A stretch of 64,000 bases of DNA from Chitinophagales bacterium (GTDB lineage Bacteria; Bacteroidota; Bacteroidia; Chitinophagales; Saprospiraceae), in assembly GCA_013299105.1 (NCBI GenBank), contig JAAFJY010000006.1, forward strand, positions 186,001 to 250,000, given 5' to 3'. The first letter of the stretch is position 1, and each line of letters starts with the position of its first letter. Below the pieces are notes generated by a model, which worked only from the letters and a program-made list of their open reading frames with translations, ran no database searches and had not been told where the DNA came from. Both the position numbers and the translations under genes were made by a program. Positions 55,440 through 63,700 of the stretch are shown piece after piece.

Positions 55440-57692
55440 ATGCGATCATTTTTTACGCTCCTTTTTTTGAAATTGGCCGTAATTGGAAACCTTCTTGCCC
55501 AAAATAGCAAAGGCATCGTGGTGGATGCCCAATCCCGGCAGACCTTGGCTGGCGTCAATGTGTGGATCAAAGATAGCGAAGTGGGCACGGTCACCGACCA
55601 AGGTGGGCGGTTTTCCCTTGAAAATCCCAGAGCTGGGGTGGTGCAATTGAGTCACTTGGGCTACCGCAGCCTGCAAGTTCCGCTCCAAGTGAGCATTTCG
55701 GGTAGGATTGATACCATTGAGCTACAATTTGAACCCCTGGTCTTGGGCGATGAGTTGGCCGTAGTGGCCGAGCGTGGTCTGCGCAATACTTTCGAAAGCC
55801 CCAGTGCCATTGACGTGTTGTCCCGTACTGAAATCATGCGTTCTGGTTTGCGCAGCACACCTGAAGCCTTGCAAGGGACAAGTGGTGTTTTTGTGCAAAA
55901 GACCAATCATGGGGGTGGCTCGCCGATGCTCCGGGGGCTGATGGGCAATCAGGTCTTGCTGCTCTTGGATGGTTTCAGGTTGAACAATTCCACTTCACGT
56001 TTTGGCCCCAATCAATATTTCAACACCATCGACTTGTTCAGCATTGAGCGCATGGAGGTGCTGCGAGGTGGAGGTGCGGTGCGTTACGGCAGTGATGCCA
56101 TGGGCGGTGCCATTCAGGTGTGGAGTACTGCGCCACAATATCACCAGGATGGTTGGAAATGGGGTGGCCGTGTGCATGGCCGCTGGGTGGAACAGGGCAT
56201 GGAACAAACTGCCCATGCCAATATCACGGCTGGCAATGAAAACATGGCCCTGCAAGCCGGACTCAGTGTCCGCAATTTTGGCGACTTGCTAATCGGTGGA
56301 GATCGTGGCAAAGCCAGTCCCTCCAGTTACCAGGAACGCAGTGTGCAGTTGAAAACCCGCTTTCGCTTGGGCCCAAAAGCAGAGCTTATCCTCGCCTACA
56401 ACGGGGTTTTTCAAAACGATGTGGAACGCTACGACCAATACGTTACGGGCGCTGCAAGGGCTCAGTTTTCGCCCCAAGACCGCCAAATGGCATCTACCCG
56501 CCTGAATTGGCAGCCACAAAAACCCTGGCTGGAAAAAATCAGCCTGGGCATTTGCAGGCAGGAAAGCCTGGAAAGGCGATTTTTTCAGCGTAAAAACAAC
56601 CCCAATTTACGGGAGGAGGAAGACTTGGTGGGGACCTGGGGCCAGGTCTTGGAATGGTTCGCAAAACCTTTGCCTTTTTGGACCATGACCACTGGTGCAG
56701 AAGCTTACCTCGATCAAGTTGGCAGCACGGGGCTCGACATCAATACCGAAACCAATGCCAATACAAGCCGTCGCGGCCTCTATCCCGACCAATCAGCAGC
56801 CGATAACCTGGCCGTTTTTCAAAGCCATCGTTTGCGTTTCGCTGCCTGGGAGTTCAATTTGGGTTACCGTTTCAACCAGTTCGTGATCAATATTCCTGAT
56901 CGCACCTTTGGTGAAGTAAAAGTAAAGCCACATGCCTTGATCGGACATTTGCAAATATACCGCAGTTTGGGCGAGCACCATGCGGTTTATGCTGGCGTCA
57001 ACCAGGGGTTTCGTGCGCCCAACATCAACGACTTGAGCAGTTTTGGTCGCTTTGACTTTGGAGTCGAAGTACCCAGTTACGGCCTCAGCCCTGAAAAAAG
57101 TGTAAATTATGAGCTGGGTTACAAACACTTTTCGCCCAATTTGAAAGTGCAGGCCAACGCCTTTTACACGGCCCTGAGTAATGGCATCACCAGAATACCA
57201 GGCACTTTCAATGGTGAAGCGACTTACAACGGCGACAAGGTTTTCCAAAAAGCCAATACTGCTGAATCCTTCATCCGGGGGCTTGAGTTTGATTTTGAGT
57301 GGCGCTTGGGCAACAAACTCAGTCTGCGCAGCAACCTGAGTTACACTTTTGGCCAAAACACCAGTGCCAATGAGCCGATGCGCCGCATTCCGCCCTTGTT
57401 TGGGGCCAGTGAACTGGTTTTTCAAGCCAACAAGCGCTGGCGCAACAGCCTGGAGTATTGGTATGCTGGCAAACAAGACCGCCTGGCTGCGGGCGACAAA
57501 TCTGATCCCCGCATTCCCGCTGGAGGTACGCCGGGCTGGCAAGCCTTGCACTTGCGCAGTGAATACCAGTTGGGACCCCTTCGTTTGCTAGCCGTGTTGA
57601 ACAACATTTTGAATGCCGAGTACCGCACCCACGGCTCCGGCATCAATGGCCAGGGGCGCAGCATTGGCATCAGTGGGGAATATACTTTTTGA
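55440..57692 (+). CDS. TonB-dependent receptor
   Basis: A 750-residue outer-membrane receptor. Residues 1-21 are a signal peptide. Residues 24-100 are a carboxypeptidase-regulatory-like domain (GIVVDAQSRQTLAGVNVW). Residues 110-220 form the plug (SAIDVLSRTEIMRSG, TSGVFVQKTNHGGGSPM, LLLLDGFRLNN, IERMEVLRGGGAVRYGSDA). The rest is a 22-strand barrel ending in GRSIGISGEYTF with the terminal aromatic. The NF... pattern fits an iron or siderophore-type receptor rather than a SusC partner, since no SusD gene is nearby and length is shorter than SusC. Energised by TonB (gene at 41756). Substrate unknown. Confidence 0.93.
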   Translation: MRSFFTLLFLKLAVIGNLLAQNSKGIVVDAQSRQTLAGVNVWIKDSEVGTVTDQGGRFSLENPRAGVVQLSHLGYRSLQVPLQVSISGRIDTIELQFEPLVLGDELAVVAERGLRNTFESPSAIDVLSRTEIMRSGLRSTPEALQGTSGVFVQKTNHGGGSPMLRGLMGNQVLLLLDGFRLNNSTSRFGPNQYFNTIDLFSIERMEVLRGGGAVRYGSDAMGGAIQVWSTAPQYHQDGWKWGGRVHGRWVEQGMEQTAHANITAGNENMALQAGLSVRNFGDLLIGGDRGKASPSSYQERSVQLKTRFRLGPKAELILAYNGVFQNDVERYDQYVTGAARAQFSPQDRQMASTRLNWQPQKPWLEKISLGICRQESLERRFFQRKNNPNLREEEDLVGTWGQVLEWFAKPLPFWTMTTGAEAYLDQVGSTGLDINTETNANTSRRGLYPDQSAADNLAVFQSHRLRFAAWEFNLGYRFNQFVINIPDRTFGEVKVKPHALIGHLQIYRSLGEHHAVYAGVNQGFRAPNINDLSSFGRFDFGVEVPSYGLSPEKSVNYELGYKHFSPNLKVQANAFYTALSNGITRIPGTFNGEATYNGDKVFQKANTAESFIRGLEFDFEWRLGNKLSLRSNLSYTFGQNTSANEPMRRIPPLFGASELVFQANKRWRNSLEYWYAGKQDRLAAGDKSDPRIPAGGTPGWQALHLRSEYQLGPLRLLAVLNNILNAEYRTHGSGINGQGRSIGISGEYTF

Positions 57693-57842
57693 TCGGGGAA
57701 ATTTCACCAGACGAAATGGGCATTTCATGGATTTGGATAGCATAGTGTTGTAATTTGCGATAACTTGATTGTCAAATTACACACCACTGGTTTCCGTGAC
57801 TTTGGTCAAAAGCCAGCCATATTGCTTTGCCATGAAGAATAG

Positions 57843-58067
57843 ATGCAGTATTCCGGCTCACAACTCGAAGGACTTGAGCCGCGCATTTTGGCGGGGGTGA
57901 ATTATTTCGAATTTGTGTTCTTTCTGGTGCTTTTTTGCTCTGTTATCGGCGATTTGAGCAGGTCCAGGTCGCTACTTTGGCGCTTAGTATTTTGGCTTTG
58001 GCGGGGTGTATTTTGGAATTGGGGCGCTTTTTACGTGGATGACGTTTTGAAGACTTTAAGCGGCTAG
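57843..58067 (+). CDS. Doubtful small hydrophobic reading frame
   Basis: A 74-codon frame (MQYSGSQLEGLEPRILAGV ...) with one hydrophobic, Trp-rich helix. It is not recognised, has no evident ribosome site or promoter, and adjacent frames are equally open, so it may be a decayed gene or noise. Confidence 0.2.
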   Translation: MQYSGSQLEGLEPRILAGVNYFEFVFFLVLFCSVIGDLSRSRSLLWRLVFWLWRGVFWNWGAFYVDDVLKTLSG

Positions 58068-58083
58068 CCACAAATAAAATCTT

Positions 58084-58303
58084 CTGAAAACTTCAGCGAA
58101 TAGCAGTCTCAACGATCAAGCGCAACTTTTTTTGTCTAAACCAGAATTTTCAGAATTACAGAATTTCTTGCATGACGTTGACCAATTTTGTCTAAACCAG
58201 AATTTGAAAGAATCTTCAGAATTGGCCCGCTTCGCGGTCATGAACGCAGTATGTTCATCACTAAATTCACAGCTTATGAAAATTTCTCTAAACTTCTCAG
58301 TAA
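58084..58303 (-). repeat. Dispersed repeat family D, copy 3
   Basis: Inverted relative to the copies at 16054 and 53138, with CTGAAAACTTCAG at one end, CTAAACTTCTCAG at the other, and GGCCCGCTTCGCGGTCATGAAC inside, split here into its known parts. Two TTGTCTAAACCAGAATTT segments flank GCATGACGTTGACC. Confidence 0.65.
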
Positions 58304-58364
58304 CTCCTAATTCGGAGCCCCAACTTTTCAACCCTTCTACATTTCAACTTTTCAACCCAAAACG

Positions 58365-58401
58365 CCAACAGCCCCAAACCCTTGCGGCTTGAGGCTGTTG
58401 G
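58365..58401 (-). terminator. Possible terminator of the NFU1-type gene
   Basis: CCAACAGCC at 58365-58373 pairs with GGCTGTTGG at 58393-58401 across a 19-base loop, 27 bp after the gene's stop. The T run on the minus strand is short (CGTTTTG). An octad tandem of the TTTTCAAC type precedes it. Confidence 0.5.
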
Positions 58402-58427
58402 TGTATATAAATTGGCAGTACTGAGCC

Positions 58428-59039
58428 TTAGCCCATTTCCTGCACCACTTCTTTTACTTCAGGAATCATGCGCTGCATCATGCCTTCGATGCCCGCTTTG
58501 AGGGTCACGGTTGAAGAAGGGCAGCCGCTGCAAGAGCCTTGCATCACCACAAACACCTTGCCGTTTTCGTAGTGCTTGAACTCGATGTTGCCACCGTCCA
58601 TTTCCACGGCGGGTTTCACGTAGGTGTCGATCAGGTCCTTGATTTTTTGCACCAATTCGGCTTCGTCGCCCGTGTAGGTAGCTTCGCGGTGCTCGGCTTC
58701 GATGGCGGCCATGGCTTCGGTGTAGCCTTCTTTGATGATTTCGCCGCCGTCTTCAACGTAGTTTTTGATGTAGTCCTTGAGCAGCAACTTGATGTCTTCC
58801 CAGTTGTAGTTGAGCTGCTTGGTGACGGTCACAAAGTTGTTGTTGACGTAAACCCCTTTCACATAAGGCTGCGAAAACAGGGCTTTGGCCAAGGGCGACC
58901 ATTCTTCTGCCGCGTCGAGTTCGCGAAAATCAGCGGTTCCGCGAAACAACATCCGGTTGGTCACAAACTTCAATGACTCCGGATTCGGTGTTTCTTCCGT
59001 ATATAAGAGGACAGGACTTTTTGCTACAGGCGTATCCAT
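58428..59039 (-). CDS. NFU1-type iron-sulfur cluster scaffold protein
   Basis: A 203-residue protein with an N-terminal Nfu domain (TEETPNPESLKFVTNRML, GVYVNNNFVTVTKQLNYNW) and a C-terminal NifU domain carrying the CxxC cluster site in MQGSCSGCPSSTVTLK. It carries or delivers Fe-S clusters to target enzymes. The linker YTEAMAAIEAEHREA is unconserved. Divergent from rsmA. A TACTTTTG on the minus strand at 59081-59074 is a possible -7 box. Confidence 0.92.
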   Translation of the reverse strand: MDTPVAKSPVLLYTEETPNPESLKFVTNRMLFRGTADFRELDAAEEWSPLAKALFSQPYVKGVYVNNNFVTVTKQLNYNWEDIKLLLKDYIKNYVEDGGEIIKEGYTEAMAAIEAEHREATYTGDEAELVQKIKDLIDTYVKPAVEMDGGNIEFKHYENGKVFVVMQGSCSGCPSSTVTLKAGIEGMMQRMIPEVKEVVQEMG

Positions 59040-59146
59040 GTGTGCTTTTCTTTGTTTATTTAGAACAATTCCACAAAAGTAACGCTATTTACGTTCATTA
59101 GGTTTGATGAATGGCGAATCTTTTTTTCGTGGGTCTTGCCCACCCC

Positions 59147-59300
59147 GACGGGCTGCACCCATCGCTGACGTATTTCGCCCTTTCAGGGCTTTTTATATGG
59201 CTGACGTATTTCTTTCGATGGGCTGTGCCCATCGCTGACGTATTTCGCCCTTTCAGGGCTTTTTATGCGGGTGACGTATCTTGTCCTTTCAGGGGTTTGG
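59147..59300 (+). repeat. 70-bp tandem repeat before rsmA
   Basis: Two units at 59147 and 59217 share GGGCTG, CCCATCGCTGACGTATTTC and GCCCTTTCAGGGCTTTTTAT in the same order; a third partial unit follows. GCCCTTTCAGGGC forms a small hairpin in each. The tandem lies within an in-frame extension of the rsmA frame. Confidence 0.75.
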
Positions 59301-59341
59301 GCAAAGAAAAATCCAGTATCTTGTCGGCAAATTCAGCCCAA

Positions 59342-60112
59342 TTGAAAGCCAAAAAATCATTCGGCCAGCATTTCCTGCACCGTGAAGACCTCGCCAAACG
59401 CATTGCCGACAGCCTTAGTCTGGCGGGTTCCGGCTACGAAAACGTGCTGGAAGTAGGGCCTGGTCGCGGCATGCTCACCAAGTACCTGATGCTGATGCCC
59501 CAAAACCTCAAGGTCGTCGAAGCGGACCAGGACATGGTGGCGTACCTCCAAAAATATTACCCTGAGCTGACCCCCAATATCCTGTATCAAGATTTTTTGA
59601 AGCTCAACCTTTCGCAGGTTTTTGAAGGGAAACCTTTTGGCTTGGTGGGCAATTTCCCTTACAACATCTCTTCGCAGATCGTTTTTCACATGCTCGAGCA
59701 CAAGGAATTGGTGCCAGAAATGGTGGGCATGTTCCAAAAAGAAATGGCCGAGCGCATCATCGCGCCTCCGGGCAGCAAAACCTATGGGGTGATCAGCGTT
59801 TTGGCCCAGGCTTTTTACACGGGCAAGTACTTGTTTAATGTAGACAAAAGCAGTTTCAACCCACCGCCGCAGGTGCAATCGGGCGTGATTCGCCTGCTCC
59901 GAAAGGAAAACCAGGACCTGGGTTGCGATCCCAAGCTGTTCCGCCAAATCGTGAAAGCCGCGTTTAACCAACGCCGCAAGATGCTGCGCAATACGTTGAA
60001 GCCTTTTTTCAAGGACCCAGCGGTGTTGGAGGCCCCCTTTTTCATGCAAAGACCCGAACAGTTACCGCTGGAAGCCTTCGTGGAGTTGACGCAGCGGGCT
60101 GGGGAGGGGTGA
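59342..60112 (+). CDS. rsmA: 16S rRNA (adenine1518/1519-N6) dimethyltransferase RsmA/KsgA
   Basis: A 256-residue methyltransferase that dimethylates two adenines in the 3' hairpin of 16S rRNA during 30S assembly. KAKKSFGQHFLH is the family opening, NVLEVGPGRGMLTKYL the SAM motif I, VEADQDMV motif II, and LVGNFPYNISSQIVFHM the catalytic NxPY-type motif (NFPY). The frame is open from an ATG at 59111, but the first 77 codons are the 70-bp tandem repeat and the first Met of the family lies nowhere else, so I choose the TTG at 59342, which starts exactly at the conserved KAKKSFGQHFL. A TTG at 59320 area (ATCTTGTCG) is another option. Confidence 0.9.
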   Translation: MKAKKSFGQHFLHREDLAKRIADSLSLAGSGYENVLEVGPGRGMLTKYLMLMPQNLKVVEADQDMVAYLQKYYPELTPNILYQDFLKLNLSQVFEGKPFGLVGNFPYNISSQIVFHMLEHKELVPEMVGMFQKEMAERIIAPPGSKTYGVISVLAQAFYTGKYLFNVDKSSFNPPPQVQSGVIRLLRKENQDLGCDPKLFRQIVKAAFNQRRKMLRNTLKPFFKDPAVLEAPFFMQRPEQLPLEAFVELTQRAGEG

Positions 60113-60148
60113 GCCTCGGATTTTTTTGGGCCGCTGCGCGGTTTTTTG

Positions 60149-60399
60149 GCCTGCTGCGCAGGGTGTTTTTGCCCCGCTGCGCGGGATGGGAACACGGATG
60201 AAATTGGGTTTGGGTGTGTTTGTTTGGGTGTGAGTGTGCCTAAACCCCATTTCCAATAGCCGAGTCGATAGATTCGGCTCGAAGACCCACACACTCGAAC
60301 GCACACTTACACACTACACACCCATTCTTGCGGATTTTCCAGCATGACGTTGACCACCGCTTTGACCGCTGTGCGGTTTTAGGGGCCTGCTGCGCAGGC
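60149..60399. repeat. GC palindromes and surrounding debris after rsmA
   Basis: GCCTGCTGCGCAGG at 60149-60162 and GCCTGCTGCGCAGGC at 60385-60399. Family E copy 2 lies between them. Confidence 0.55.
60171..60355 (-). repeat. Dispersed repeat family E, copy 2
   Basis: Inverted match of 44274-44453, ending in CCAGCATGACGTTGACC. A related piece (AACTCGAAGCCCCACACAC) occurs at 62681-62699. The remaining spacer 60400-60760 has no supported feature. Confidence 0.65.
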
Positions 60400-60768
60400 T
60401 GTTTTTAGCACACTGATTACACGGTTTACACAGATTTTCACGGAGGCCAGCATGACGTTGACACTACTCCGGCCCGCGTCCCCACACGCCTGCGGCAAGA
60501 CCTAGCAGCCCCAACTTATAACTAACCATTAACTTGACATTGGATGCAACTTCTGGATAGATTTTAGATGAAATTCAGGGGCGGTTTTTGTCCCCGGACT
60601 GAAGTCCAGGGTTACACGATTTCAGATGTGACTTCGGTTTTAGGTCCACATTTTATACAGTCAAATGGAGGAAAAAATACCAGTTTGCTTACAAATTCGG
60701 ACTGAGAGCCCCAAATTATATCCCGCTGAGGCTTGATAGGGGCTATGGCGCACTTCATCGAACACGAT

Positions 60769-60830
60769 CCTTAGGAGAGATAAGGTTTACCAAACTTTTG
60801 AAGTTTAGCAAACCTTACCCCTCCTAAGAA
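60769..60830. repeat. 62-bp imperfect palindrome
   Basis: TAAGGTTT A C C AAACTT (60781-60797) faces AAGTTT A G C AAACCTTA (60801-60817) around a TTG loop with only two mismatches, and TTAGGAG at 60771-60777 pairs with CTCCTAA at 60821-60827 outside. It lies 60 bp before the 3' end of the SurA-like gene, on either strand. Confidence 0.65.
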
Positions 60831-60853
60831 TCTCCGAAAAAACCACGAGTGCC

Positions 60854-60895
60854 CCATTAACAATTAACCATTAACAACTAACCATTAACCATTAC
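60854..60895. repeat. Heptad tandem (CCATTAA) at the SurA-like gene end
   Basis: Six 7-bp units CCATTAA, CAATTAA, CCATTAA, CAACTAA, CCATTAA and CCATTAC end on the stop codon of the gene at 60892. Confidence 0.7.
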
Positions 60896-62259
60896 CGTCC
60901 TCCAGCGAATCCTCCATTGTTCTTCATCCAGGCTGTCATATTCGGGCAGCCCTTGTATTGCTTGTCGATGAGGATGAAGGTTTTACCCATTTTTTCCTCT
61001 ACCCACTTGTTCACGATCTCGTTTTTCTTCGAGTCGATGGCGGCTTTTTGGATTTTGGCGTAGTCTTGGGCCAGGTTGGCCTTGTGGGGTGCAGTGCGCG
61101 ATTGCAGTTTTACCAGGCGGAAAAAGTAGTCGCCTGCGTCGTCTCGAAATTCGATGGGCTGCGAGATGCCATTGAGCTTCATGGTGTCGATGGCGAAATA
61201 AATGTCGGGCTCCAGGTCGCCGACCTCAAAGAAGGTGTTGCCCGATCCGGGGTTCACCATGCGTCCGTCATTGTTGAAACTTTGGACGTTTTTGTCGGAG
61301 TATTTTTTCACCGCCCGCGAGAATTTAATCGAGTCGGTCACCAGCAGGGTACGGATGGTATCGGTGTGTTTGCGGCCCAATTCGATGTCATCTTCGGTGA
61401 TTTCGGGGCGCATCAGGATGTGGCGCACATGGATAGAGTTGCCCCGGCGGCCCAGCATTTGCAGGATGTGGAAACCAAATTGGGTTTCGATCACGGGTGA
61501 AATGCCCTGGTCTTCGAGGTTGTAAGCGGCGGCTTCAAATTCCTGGACGTATTTGCCGCGCTTGGCCCAACCGAGGTCGCCACCCGCACGGGCCGAGCCG
61601 TCTTCGGAGAATTTTTCGGCCAGTTTGGCAAAATCCTCGCCGCCGTCCACGATGCGCTTGCGGATGTCTTCGAGTTTTTCGCGGGTCAGGCGCTTTTGTT
61701 CGGGGTTTACGGGCACTTTGTGTACGATCTCGCCCACTTCCACTTCCGAGCTGAAGTAGGGCAAGCTGTCTTTGGGGATCTTGCGGAAAAAGTCCTTCAC
61801 CTCCGAGGGGGTTACGCTCACGCCTTCCATGATTTTGGCGCGCATTTTTTCGACCAACAGGTTGTTTTTAAGGTCTTCGCGGAATTGCTCGCGGACCTCG
61901 TTCACGGTTTGGCCGTAGTATTCTTCAAACTGCTTGATGTCGTCGTTCATGTAGCTCAGGATGCGCTCGATGCGGGCGGTGAGCTGGCTTTCCACGTCTT
62001 CGTCTTTGACTTCGATGGAGTCGAGTTTGGATTGGTTGAGCAGGAGTTTGTTGACCAAGATCTGCTCCAACAACATACAGCGGGCTTCAGGAGGGACGTT
62101 GCCACCGCGCTGTGATTTGGTGTAGGCGTATTGCTCTTCTAGTTCGGAGAGCAGCACGATTTCGCCGCCGATGGTGGATACCATTTTGTCTACTACCATT
62201 CTTTGGGCGAAAGTTGAGATCGCCACGCACAAGAAACTCGCTAAAATCCAAAACCTCAT
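60892..62259 (-). CDS. SurA-like periplasmic peptidyl-prolyl isomerase
   Basis: A 455-residue protein with a signal peptide ending near STFAQR. Residues 25-165 are a SurA-like N-terminal chaperone domain (DKMVSTIGGEIVLLSELEEQYAYTKS, of which VVDKMVSTIGGEIVLLSEL is the start). Two parvulin domains follow: VGEIVHKVPVNPEQ ... RAGGDLGWAKRGKYVQEFE and GFHILQMLGRRG, then VRHILMRPEITEDD ... DGRMVNPGSG. It helps outer-membrane proteins fold and cross the periplasm. It is the second of three PPIase-like genes on this strand. Confidence 0.92.
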   Translation of the reverse strand: MRFWILASFLCVAISTFAQRMVVDKMVSTIGGEIVLLSELEEQYAYTKSQRGGNVPPEARCMLLEQILVNKLLLNQSKLDSIEVKDEDVESQLTARIERILSYMNDDIKQFEEYYGQTVNEVREQFREDLKNNLLVEKMRAKIMEGVSVTPSEVKDFFRKIPKDSLPYFSSEVEVGEIVHKVPVNPEQKRLTREKLEDIRKRIVDGGEDFAKLAEKFSEDGSARAGGDLGWAKRGKYVQEFEAAAYNLEDQGISPVIETQFGFHILQMLGRRGNSIHVRHILMRPEITEDDIELGRKHTDTIRTLLVTDSIKFSRAVKKYSDKNVQSFNNDGRMVNPGSGNTFFEVGDLEPDIYFAIDTMKLNGISQPIEFRDDAGDYFFRLVKLQSRTAPHKANLAQDYAKIQKAAIDSKKNEIVNKWVEEKMGKTFILIDKQYKGCPNMTAWMKNNGGFAGGR

Positions 62260-62715
62260 GATCGTATCGTTTGTGGGCTTTTTGGGCCGCTGATTTTGTT
62301 TTTTTGGCCCGCTTCGCGGTCCGGTTGGGCCTGCTGCGCAGGCTGGGGGAACACGGATTTAACGGATGCAACGGATTTTCACTGATTGCCAATTTGACGT
62401 TGACCATCGCGTGAGGGGCCGCTGTTTTTTGGCCTGCTGCGCAGGCTTTTTTTAGCACGCGGATGACGCAGATGACGCGGATGAAACGCGGATTTGCTCA
62501 CTTTACGTTGACCACCACATGACCCACAATGTTGATCGACTGATGTCGGAACCACGGCCCTGTGGGCCTAATGTTGGTCATTCAACGCAATGTTGGCGAT
62601 TTATCTGCACCACGATCATGCAATTCATAAAAATCACAAAAATCACAGTTCAGACAAAGATGCATTCAAACCAATCCCCCAACTCGAAGCCCCACACACT
62701 TCACACCCACACCCT
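62260..62715. other. Repeat-rich spacer between PPIase genes
   Basis: GCCTGCTGCGCAGGC at 62329-62343 and 62433-62447, each followed by CACGGAT- or GCGGATGA-type text, several TTGACGTTGACC-like pieces (62394, 62500) and a family E fragment near 62681. No gene. Confidence 0.5.
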
Positions 62716-63588
62716 TTATTCCGGAAACATTTTTAAGTTTCCTTTCTTCAAGGCCAGTTCGAACAATTCCTCCCGTTTTTGCTCCAGCAACTTAATCTTG
62801 CGGGTATGCAGGATGAACTTCCGCGCTTGGCCTTCGATGTAACCCAGGGGGGCAATTTCCTTGCGGTTGCGCAGTTCCAGCAGGCGGAAGTAATAGACGT
62901 ACTTGCCGTCCGTTTGCCGGAATTCGCGCTTTGAACTGATGTTCTCCGCTGAAATGGTGCCTTTGGGCATGGCTTGGGCAATTTGGTCAATCCGAAACCA
63001 GGTACTGTCGCTCAACTCGCAGGTGGCTTTGTACTTCTTGCAGTACGTTTTCAGTTTTTCCAGGTTGTTGCCCTTGCGGGGTTTGGTCCAAAACTGAATC
63101 ACGCTGTCCTGCTTTTTCACCGGAACTTTTAGCTTGACGAAAAAGCAGCGCATGATTGGGGTTTCGAGTTCGTATTGCTCCTTGTTGTCCTCGTAAAAAG
63201 CCTGTAGTTCAGCCTTGCTTACGGTGGAGTCAAGGAGTTGCTCGACCAAGACCTGCTCGTAGTTGTTGCGCAAGAGCGAAGCCCGGTAGTCGCGCACCAA
63301 CTTGTCGATGTTCAGGTCTTTGGGTACGTTTTTTTCAGCTTCGTACAAGAGCAGTTCTTCGCGCACCCAGCGGTTGGTGAAAGCCTGGGTGATGATCAAA
63401 CTATCCTCCGCGTTCGCTCCTTCCGGGAACATGCTTTCCAGGTCAGAAAGGTGCAATTGCCGGTTGAACACTTGCGCCAAAAGACGATCCTCCGGGCCCT
63501 TGTCGCGGTCCTCACAAGCCATGCCCAGCACCCAAAGGCATAGGGCAAAAGCGAGATAGACAAGACTCCGGAGTTTCATTTTTTTCAT
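62716..63588 (-). CDS. PPIase/SurA-like lipoprotein without a clear parvulin domain
   Basis: A 290-residue lipoprotein with lipobox LGMAC near residue 24. The N-terminal part (DRLLAQVFNRQLHLSDLESMFPEG, FTNRWVREELLLYEAEKNVP) resembles a SurA/PpiD chaperone helix bundle. A parvulin core is not recognisable, though ETPIMRCFFVKLKVP and KREFRQTDGKYVYYFRLLEL are at the positions where its strands would be. Role inferred: periplasmic chaperone. Starts at residue 1 or 4 are possible. It lies between the other two PPIase genes. Confidence 0.8.
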   Translation of the reverse strand: MKKMKLRSLVYLAFALCLWVLGMACEDRDKGPEDRLLAQVFNRQLHLSDLESMFPEGANAEDSLIITQAFTNRWVREELLLYEAEKNVPKDLNIDKLVRDYRASLLRNNYEQVLVEQLLDSTVSKAELQAFYEDNKEQYELETPIMRCFFVKLKVPVKKQDSVIQFWTKPRKGNNLEKLKTYCKKYKATCELSDSTWFRIDQIAQAMPKGTISAENISSKREFRQTDGKYVYYFRLLELRNRKEIAPLGYIEGQARKFILHTRKIKLLEQKREELFELALKKGNLKMFPE

Positions 63589-63630
63589 TTTTGAACAGGA
63601 CTGTCAGTATGGTTAGCATGAAGTTGATCA

Positions 63631-63700
63631 CCATTAACCATTAACCATTAACCATTAACCATTAACCATTAACAATTAACCATTAATAATTAACAACTAA
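63631..63700. repeat. Heptad tandem (CCATTAA) between PPIase genes
   Basis: Ten 7-bp units from 63631 to 63700: six exact CCATTAA, then CAATTAA, CCATTAA, TAATTAA and CAACTAA. It stops at the stop codon of the partial gene at 63701. Confidence 0.75.

Noticed and set aside
59147-59300. Possible CRISPR-like repeat
   Set aside because: Only two and a half adjacent units with no spacers of regular length; it is a simple tandem duplication.
63631-63700. Possible CRISPR or telomere-like array
   Set aside because: Seven-bp units without spacers, ending at a stop codon; a microsatellite is a simpler reading.
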